Source: JBFWNZ01 sp050250795 (GTDB taxonomy: Bacteria; Pseudomonadota; Alphaproteobacteria; UBA8366). Taken from it: 9,832 bases of DNA. Shown here in pieces: positions 5,636 through 9,832 of the stretch (positions are counted from its first letter, which is position 1; every line of letters begins with the position of its first letter). Made by a program: the position numbers and the translations under genes. The stretch is from contig JBFWNZ010000131.1 of NCBI GenBank assembly GCA_050250795.1, forward strand, positions 1 through 9,832, written 5' to 3'. Under the pieces are notes generated by a model that saw only the letters and a program-made list of their open reading frames with translations, was not told where the DNA came from and did no database searches.

Positions 5636-6673
5636 ATGGCCGACACAATGATCGCTCCCAGCGCCCAGTCGGCGCGCGGTCGCCCCAGCCAGATCGAAAC
5701 CGACGATGCGATCATCACCTTCCGCGACATGCATCACCAGCAGGATGTCCCGGTCGCGGACGACGAAACACCCACCGACGACGTCGCCCAGGACGACACG
5801 GACACGTCCGACGACACCGATACGGTGACGGACGACGAAACGGCCCAGGACGAATCCGACACTTCGGACGATGAGGCGGCCGAGGACGAGACCGGCGATA
5901 CCTCGGACGACGACGAAACCGCCGAAGACGAAACCGATACGCCGGATGACGAAGATGTCGCCGCGGCGCAGATCTCCTTCGGCGGCCCGGAGGTCGATGT
6001 GGAGTCGGGCTCTGCTGCTGCGGACATCATGTTCGGACGCGGCGGGAGCGACATTCTCCAGGCCGGTGACGGCGATGACATGCTGTTCGGCAATGCCGGC
6101 GACGATGCGCTGTTCGGCCAAGCCGGGAATGACATGCTGTTCGGCGGCGCTGGCAACGACCTGATCCAGGCCGGAGACGGCGACGACATGCTGTTCGGCA
6201 ATGCCGGCAACGACCTGTTGATGGGCGGGGCCGGAAACGACACCGTGCTGTCCGGTGCCGGTGACGACCGGGTTCTTGCCGGCGAAGGCAACGACATCGT
6301 CCTCGGACAGGCCGGCAGCGACACGCTGCTGGGCGAAGCCGGCGACGACGTGATGCTTGGCGGCCAGGGTGACGACATGCTGATCGGCGGCGAAGGCGAC
6401 GACATGCTGCATGGCGGAGCCGGTGCCGACATCTATGCCTTCGGCAGCGACAGCGGCGTCGACAGCATCCTCGACTTCATGATCGGCGAGGACGTCGTCC
6501 AGGTGGAAGCCGGAGCGAACGGTTCCGAGTTCGCCACATCGGCCGACCTGTTCGCGATGGTCTCGGAGAACGAGAACGGGGACTCGGTCCTCGATCTCGG
6601 CAACGAGAACACCGTGACGCTGGTCGGCGTCGATTTGGACGACCTGTCCGAATCCGACTTCGCAATCGCGTAA
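5636..6673 (+). CDS. Acidic RTX protein, probable type I secretion substrate
   Basis: A 345-residue protein expected to be exported unfolded by the adjacent type I system and to fold outside on binding calcium. There is no Sec signal peptide. Residues 1-40 are mixed; about 41-108 is a Thr/Ser/Asp/Glu tract with 36 acidic residues in 68 and no basic residue. Residues 134-268 hold fifteen consecutive RTX nonapeptides of the form GGxGxDxLx, the calcium-binding beta-roll. The tail (269-345) has the usual post-RTX pattern (GVDSILDF, then NGDSVLDLG, then VTLVGVDL) and ends in FAIA, consistent with an uncleaved C-terminal secretion signal. The whole protein has no Lys, Cys or Trp, five Arg and one Tyr. 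No protease, lipase or other enzyme domain is seen, and no LapA-like retention or LapG cleavage region. Its role is unknown; surface or matrix calcium binding or adhesion are guesses. The start follows a perfect Shine-Dalgarno sequence. Confidence 0.92.
   Translation: MADTMIAPSAQSARGRPSQIETDDAIITFRDMHHQQDVPVADDETPTDDVAQDDTDTSDDTDTVTDDETAQDESDTSDDEAAEDETGDTSDDDETAEDETDTPDDEDVAAAQISFGGPEVDVESGSAAADIMFGRGGSDILQAGDGDDMLFGNAGDDALFGQAGNDMLFGGAGNDLIQAGDGDDMLFGNAGNDLLMGGAGNDTVLSGAGDDRVLAGEGNDIVLGQAGSDTLLGEAGDDVMLGGQGDDMLIGGEGDDMLHGGAGADIYAFGSDSGVDSILDFMIGEDVVQVEAGANGSEFATSADLFAMVSENENGDSVLDLGNENTVTLVGVDLDDLSESDFAIA
5801..5950 (+). repeat. Degenerate DT(S/P)DD coding repeat in the acidic tract
   Basis: The pentapeptide DTSDD or DTPDD occurs at residues 56, 75, 88 and 101 of the RTX protein, at intervals of 19, 13 and 13 residues, joined by linkers such as DETAEDET. 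Codons differ between copies, so the repeat is old or kept for its acidic composition rather than freshly duplicated. Confidence 0.55.
6035..6439 (+). repeat. RTX array: fifteen 27-nt (nonapeptide) units
   Basis: Fifteen in-phase 27-nt units encode residues 134-268, from GRGGSDILQ to GGAGADIYA. Units 2, 6 and 10 begin with Ala instead of Gly, units 3, 7 and 11 have Asn, Asn and Gln at the second place, and units 1 and 5 end in Gln, so units 1-12 show a higher-order period of four units (108 nt). The 48-nt stretches beginning at 6058 and 6166 differ at only three bases. Confidence 0.92.
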
Positions 6674-6695
6674 CGGACCGTAAGGACCGCAGCGT

Positions 6696-6727
6696 GGGGA
6701 GGGGCCGTCGCATCGCGGCCCCTCCTT
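6696..6727 (+). terminator. GC-rich hairpin between RTX and exporter genes (partial terminator?)
   Basis: GGAGGGGCCG (6698-6707) pairs perfectly with CGGCCCCTCC (6716-6725) across an 8-nt loop; two further G-T pairs extend it to 6696-6727. It starts 22 nt after the RTX stop. The run after the stem (TTCCT) is only weakly T-rich, so full rho-independent termination is doubtful. Such hairpins after the substrate gene of type I secretion operons can lower exporter expression relative to substrate. Confidence 0.55.
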
Positions 6728-6772
6728 CCTGCGTCCGCGGGAGCCCCCGAAAACAACACGGAACGCAATGCC

Positions 6773-8515
6773 ATGAGCAACCGCGTGACCGCTGCGCTTC
6801 GGGCCTGCCGCCCCGCCTTTGCCGGGGCCGCCGCCTTCAGCTTCGTCATCAATGCCCTCGCCCTGGCCGTCCCTCTCTTCACCTGGCAGCTTTTCGACCG
6901 TGTCCTGTCGAGCCACAGTACCGACACGCTGATCGCTCTGGCCGGTGTGACAATTGCCGGCCTGGCCGTCGCGGGCCTGCTGGAGGTCGTGCGCTCGCGA
7001 ACATTCGTCCATGTCAGCGCCTGGATCGATGCCACACTCGGCGGAGTGGTGCTGGCGCAAGGCGTCCAATCCGCCATGCAACGCGGCACGGGCACCTCGA
7101 CGCAAGGCCTGCGCGATTTGGGCACCGTGCGCGGCTTCCTGACCGGAACGGGGCTGCTGCACCTGTTCGACGCCCCGTGGGTGCCGATTTTCATCGGCGC
7201 CGTCTGGCTGCTCCATCCCTCCCTCGGAACCATCGCGACCGTCGGCGGTATCCTTCTCTTCTGCCTCGTCCTGCTCAACGAATTCGCAACCCGACGGATA
7301 CTGGAGCAGGCGAATGCCCTGAATGCCAAAGCCATGACCCAGGTGGACAGCACGATCCGCAGCGCCGAAGCCGTCGAGGCGATGGGCATGCTGCCGGCCG
7401 TCCTCAACCTTTGGAACCGTCAATCGCGGACCGTCACGGCCCTGCAGAACCGCGCCAGCAACCGTGCCGGCCTGATCCAGGCCGCCGCCAAGTCTCTGCG
7501 CATGATCCTGCAGGTGACGATCCTCGGAACCGGCGCCTATCTGGTGATCAACGCGGAACTGTCGGCGGGGGCGATGATCGCGTCCTCGATCATCCTCGCC
7601 CGTGCTCTGGCGCCCGTCGAGCATATGGTCGGCACCTGGCGCGGCTTCGTCTCTGCACGCGGCGCCTATCGGCGTCTGCGCCGGCAGGACGACCGGACGC
7701 CGCTGGACCGAGGCGCCTTTCATCTGCCGGCCCCGGCGGGTCATCTCGTGGCAGACGGCGTGACGCTGCTCATGCCCGGCCGCGAGCGACCGGTTCTCCA
7801 TCGTGTCTCCTTCTCTCTGGAGCCGGGCGACAGGCTGGCCGTGATCGGTCCGTCCGCGGCCGGCAAGTCATCGCTGATGCGGCTATGCATGGGCGTGTGG
7901 CGTCCCGATGGCGGACGCGTCCGTCTGGACGGAGCCGATATCTCGCACTGGAACCGCGAGGAACTCGGCTGCCATATCGGCTATCTGCCACAAGCCGTGG
8001 AACTGTTCGAGGGCAGCGTGCGCAGCAATATCGCGCGCATGGCAGAGGCGGATGACGCAGCGATTCTGGCAGCGGCCCGCCTCGCCGGAGCGCATGAGAC
8101 GATCCTGCAACTGCCTCAGGGCTATGACACACCGGTCGCATCGGGTGCGGCCAACCTGTCCGGCGGGCAACGGCAGTTGATCGGTCTTGCCAGGGCGTTG
8201 TTCGGACAGCCCCGGCTGCTCGTCCTGGATGAACCCAACGCCAATCTCGATGCTGCGGGAGACGCCGCATTGCGGCGAGCCCTGGAGGCGGTGAAGCGGC
8301 TGGGGATCACGACCATCGTCGTGACGCATGTGCCCAGTCTGCTGGCGCATACCGACAAGGTGCTTTCGCTGCGCAACGGACAGGTCCGCGTGTTCGGCCC
8401 GACGCAACAGGTCCTGGCTGCCCAAAACGCCAGTTCAACCCAGGCCGGCACGCGGTTCGAAGCGCCGAGGAGGCCAATCGCGGCGCGGCCGATTCCCGCG
8501 GAGATACGCCCATGA
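6773..8515 (+). CDS. Type I secretion ABC transporter (PrtD family permease/ATPase)
   Basis: A 580-residue inner membrane ABC half-transporter that would work as a dimer, using ATP to drive export of the RTX protein through a fusion protein and a TolC-type channel. The N-terminal membrane domain spans about 1-300, with hydrophobic segments near 17-36, 52-72, 136-148, 153-169, 245-260 and 264-280. The nucleotide-binding domain (about 325-545) has the Walker A motif GPSAAGKSS (359-367), Q-loop Q407 (YLPQ), signature LSGGQ (462-466), Walker B RLLVLDE ending in catalytic E487, the D-loop NLDAAGD and switch H519 (VTHV). No C39 peptidase or C39-like domain precedes the membrane part, as in the PrtD/AprD/RsaD type rather than the HlyB type. 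Length is typical. A short Arg/Pro-rich tail (about 561-580) follows. The start is ATG at 6773 with only a weak GGAA upstream. The stop overlaps the next gene. Confidence 0.95.
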   Translation: MSNRVTAALRACRPAFAGAAAFSFVINALALAVPLFTWQLFDRVLSSHSTDTLIALAGVTIAGLAVAGLLEVVRSRTFVHVSAWIDATLGGVVLAQGVQSAMQRGTGTSTQGLRDLGTVRGFLTGTGLLHLFDAPWVPIFIGAVWLLHPSLGTIATVGGILLFCLVLLNEFATRRILEQANALNAKAMTQVDSTIRSAEAVEAMGMLPAVLNLWNRQSRTVTALQNRASNRAGLIQAAAKSLRMILQVTILGTGAYLVINAELSAGAMIASSIILARALAPVEHMVGTWRGFVSARGAYRRLRRQDDRTPLDRGAFHLPAPAGHLVADGVTLLMPGRERPVLHRVSFSLEPGDRLAVIGPSAAGKSSLMRLCMGVWRPDGGRVRLDGADISHWNREELGCHIGYLPQAVELFEGSVRSNIARMAEADDAAILAAARLAGAHETILQLPQGYDTPVASGAANLSGGQRQLIGLARALFGQPRLLVLDEPNANLDAAGDAALRRALEAVKRLGITTIVVTHVPSLLAHTDKVLSLRNGQVRVFGPTQQVLAAQNASSTQAGTRFEAPRRPIAARPIPAEIRP

Positions 8516-9832
8516 GCCAGCATGCTACGGATTCGCTTCGGCTGCCTGGGGATACGGCACGCCCCGGAATTGCGCGCGGTCCGCTGCGCGCCGGGTTGAC
8601 CATTGTGACGGTCGCCATTGGCGGGTTCCTGCTCTGGAGCGCCCTTGCCCCGCTTTCCAGCGCCGCGATCGCGCGCGGCAGCGTGATGGTCGACAGCCAT
8701 CGCAAGACCATCCAGCATCTGGAAGGTGGAATCGTGAAGGATATTCTGGTCCGCGACGGCCAGAAGGTCGTGCAGGGCGACATTCTGGTCCGGCTGGACG
8801 ACACGCAAGCCCGCGCCTCCCTCGCCCAGATCGAGGGCCGCTATCTGGCAGCGTTGGCCCGCGAAGCGCGGCTGCGTGCCGAACAGGCAGGACAAGACCG
8901 CATCGCCTTTCCAAGGGTTTTGATGGAAGGCCGCAACATTCCGGAAATCCACGACATCATGCTGGGCCAGGAAAACATCTTTGCCGCCAACCGCCAGTCG
9001 CTGTTGGGACAGATCGATATCCTGGAAAAGCGCATCGCGCAGTCGGGCAAGGAAATCCAAGGGCGAGCCGCGGCGATCCGATCCGCGGACGAGCAACTGG
9101 CGCTCATCAAGGACGAACTGGACGGGGTACAGAGCCTTTATGCGAAAGGCCTCACCACGAAGCCGCGCCTGGTAAAGCTGCAACGCGAGATGGCTGCCAT
9201 TTCCGGCGACCGCGGCGGGCATGTGGCGGAGATCGCCGAATCCCGCGACCGCGTGGCCGAATCCAGAGCCAAGATCCTCGACCTGCGGAATACCCAGGCC
9301 AATCGTGTCGCCACCGATCTTCGCGAGGTTCAGGACAGTCTGGCAGAACTCAAGGAAACCATGACCGCCGCGCGAGATGTGCTGGCCCGGACGGCGATCA
9401 GGGCCCCCGAGGACGGCATCGTCCTGAACACCCAGGTCCACACGCCGGGCGGCGTGATCGGCGCGGGCGAGCCGTTGCTGGACCTGATGCCTCAAAACGA
9501 CCGGATGGTGGTGGATGCGCGGATCGACCCGCGCGACATCGATGTCGTGCGGCCCGGCCTGCCGGCCCGAATCCGGCTGAGCGCCTACAAGCACCGCACA
9601 ACGCCGACGCTCGACGGGGCCGTGGTCGATGTCTCGGCCGACGCGTTGGTGGACGAGAAAACGGGAGACGAATTCTATCTCGCCCGGATCGAGGTCGCGC
9701 CGGAAGCGCTCAAGACGGTGCCCGACGTCGAGTTGTATCCCGGGATGCCGGCCGAGGCGATGATCGTGACCGGCGAAGGCACCGTCATCGATTACCTGAT
9801 GTCGCCCGTAAACGATCTGTTCGCCCGCGCGA
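8512..9832 (+). CDS. HlyD-family membrane fusion protein (3' end cut by window edge)
   Basis: The periplasmic adaptor of the type I secretion system, linking the ABC transporter to an outer membrane channel. 440 residues are visible with no stop. A short cytoplasmic N-terminus is followed by one membrane helix (about 27-48). Then comes the first lipoyl-like half with QHLEGGIVKDILVRDGQKV (68-86). Long alpha-helical hairpin sequence rich in Glu, Arg and Ala covers about 97-300. The second lipoyl half (TAIRAPEDGIVL) and beta-barrel region follow, including the family motif YPGMPAEAMI near the end. The last residues (DYLMSPV) match the usual closing region of PrtE/HlyD proteins, so only some ten residues are probably missing. 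Its ATG overlaps the ABC stop codon as ATGA, with GGAG about 8 nt upstream, which indicates translational coupling. No TolC homologue is seen before the edge. Confidence 0.94.
   Translation, partial: MSQHATDSLRLPGDTARPGIARGPLRAGLTIVTVAIGGFLLWSALAPLSSAAIARGSVMVDSHRKTIQHLEGGIVKDILVRDGQKVVQGDILVRLDDTQARASLAQIEGRYLAALAREARLRAEQAGQDRIAFPRVLMEGRNIPEIHDIMLGQENIFAANRQSLLGQIDILEKRIAQSGKEIQGRAAAIRSADEQLALIKDELDGVQSLYAKGLTTKPRLVKLQREMAAISGDRGGHVAEIAESRDRVAESRAKILDLRNTQANRVATDLREVQDSLAELKETMTAARDVLARTAIRAPEDGIVLNTQVHTPGGVIGAGEPLLDLMPQNDRMVVDARIDPRDIDVVRPGLPARIRLSAYKHRTTPTLDGAVVDVSADALVDEKTGDEFYLARIEVAPEALKTVPDVELYPGMPAEAMIVTGEGTVIDYLMSPVNDLFARA

Noticed and set aside
5801..6439. The repetitive stretch considered as a CRISPR array or non-coding tandem repeat.
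   Set aside because: The units are contiguous 27-nt codons in phase with a good reading frame, encode canonical RTX nonapeptides and have no unique spacers.
5441..7801. A 786-codon open frame on the minus strand antisense to the RTX and ABC genes.
   Set aside because: It lies opposite two well-supported genes, its translation is low-complexity (Gln/His/Asp/Arg and Val-rich repeats mirroring the RTX codons) and matches no recognisable domain. GC-rich codon bias and repeat phase explain the absence of stops.
8122..9594. A 490-codon minus-strand frame opposite the ABC and HlyD genes.
   Set aside because: The plus strand encodes a clear LSGGQ/Walker B region and a full HlyD protein here. The antisense product shows no motif.

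Overview
The window looks like chromosomal DNA from a GC-rich alphaproteobacterium. The order is probably Rhodospirillales or a relative, but that is inferred from gene style only: there is no rRNA or marker gene here. Supporting signs are the GC-rich codon use, PrtD/HlyD-type secretion genes of the kind common in alphaproteobacteria, a PAS-rich soluble hybrid kinase, and a TTAA-N7-TTAA site matching the binding pattern of the alphaproteobacterial regulator CtrA.

Two gene groups diverge from one AT-rich intergenic region (5335-5635). Leftward (minus strand) are a 1077-residue soluble hybrid histidine kinase with a degenerate N-terminal receiver (5334-2101), a receiver-EAL protein predicted to be a c-di-GMP phosphodiesterase (2027-828), a single-domain CheY-like receiver (808-413), and the N-terminal part of an MFS transporter cut by the window edge (327-1). 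The first three are tightly packed and probably one transcription unit; the MFS gene follows after 85 nt and may or may not belong to it.

Rightward (plus strand) are a small, very acidic RTX protein behind a perfect Shine-Dalgarno sequence (5636-6673), a GC-rich hairpin (6696-6727), a PrtD-type type I secretion ABC transporter (6773-8515), and its HlyD-type membrane fusion partner (8512 to the window edge), which overlaps the ABC gene by ATGA. The outer membrane TolC-like component is not in the window. The RTX protein is the obvious candidate substrate.

The inferred theme is a cytoplasmic sensory phosphorelay controlling c-di-GMP breakdown, placed head to head with a secreted calcium-binding acidic protein and its dedicated exporter. 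The shared promoter region carries a CtrA-like box and several inverted repeats, so the two halves could be co-regulated. No CRISPR array, RNA gene, insertion sequence or phage gene was seen. The most unusual part is the RTX protein: lysine-free, cysteine-free, with a tract of about 68 residues that is roughly half Asp/Glu, and no enzymatic domain.
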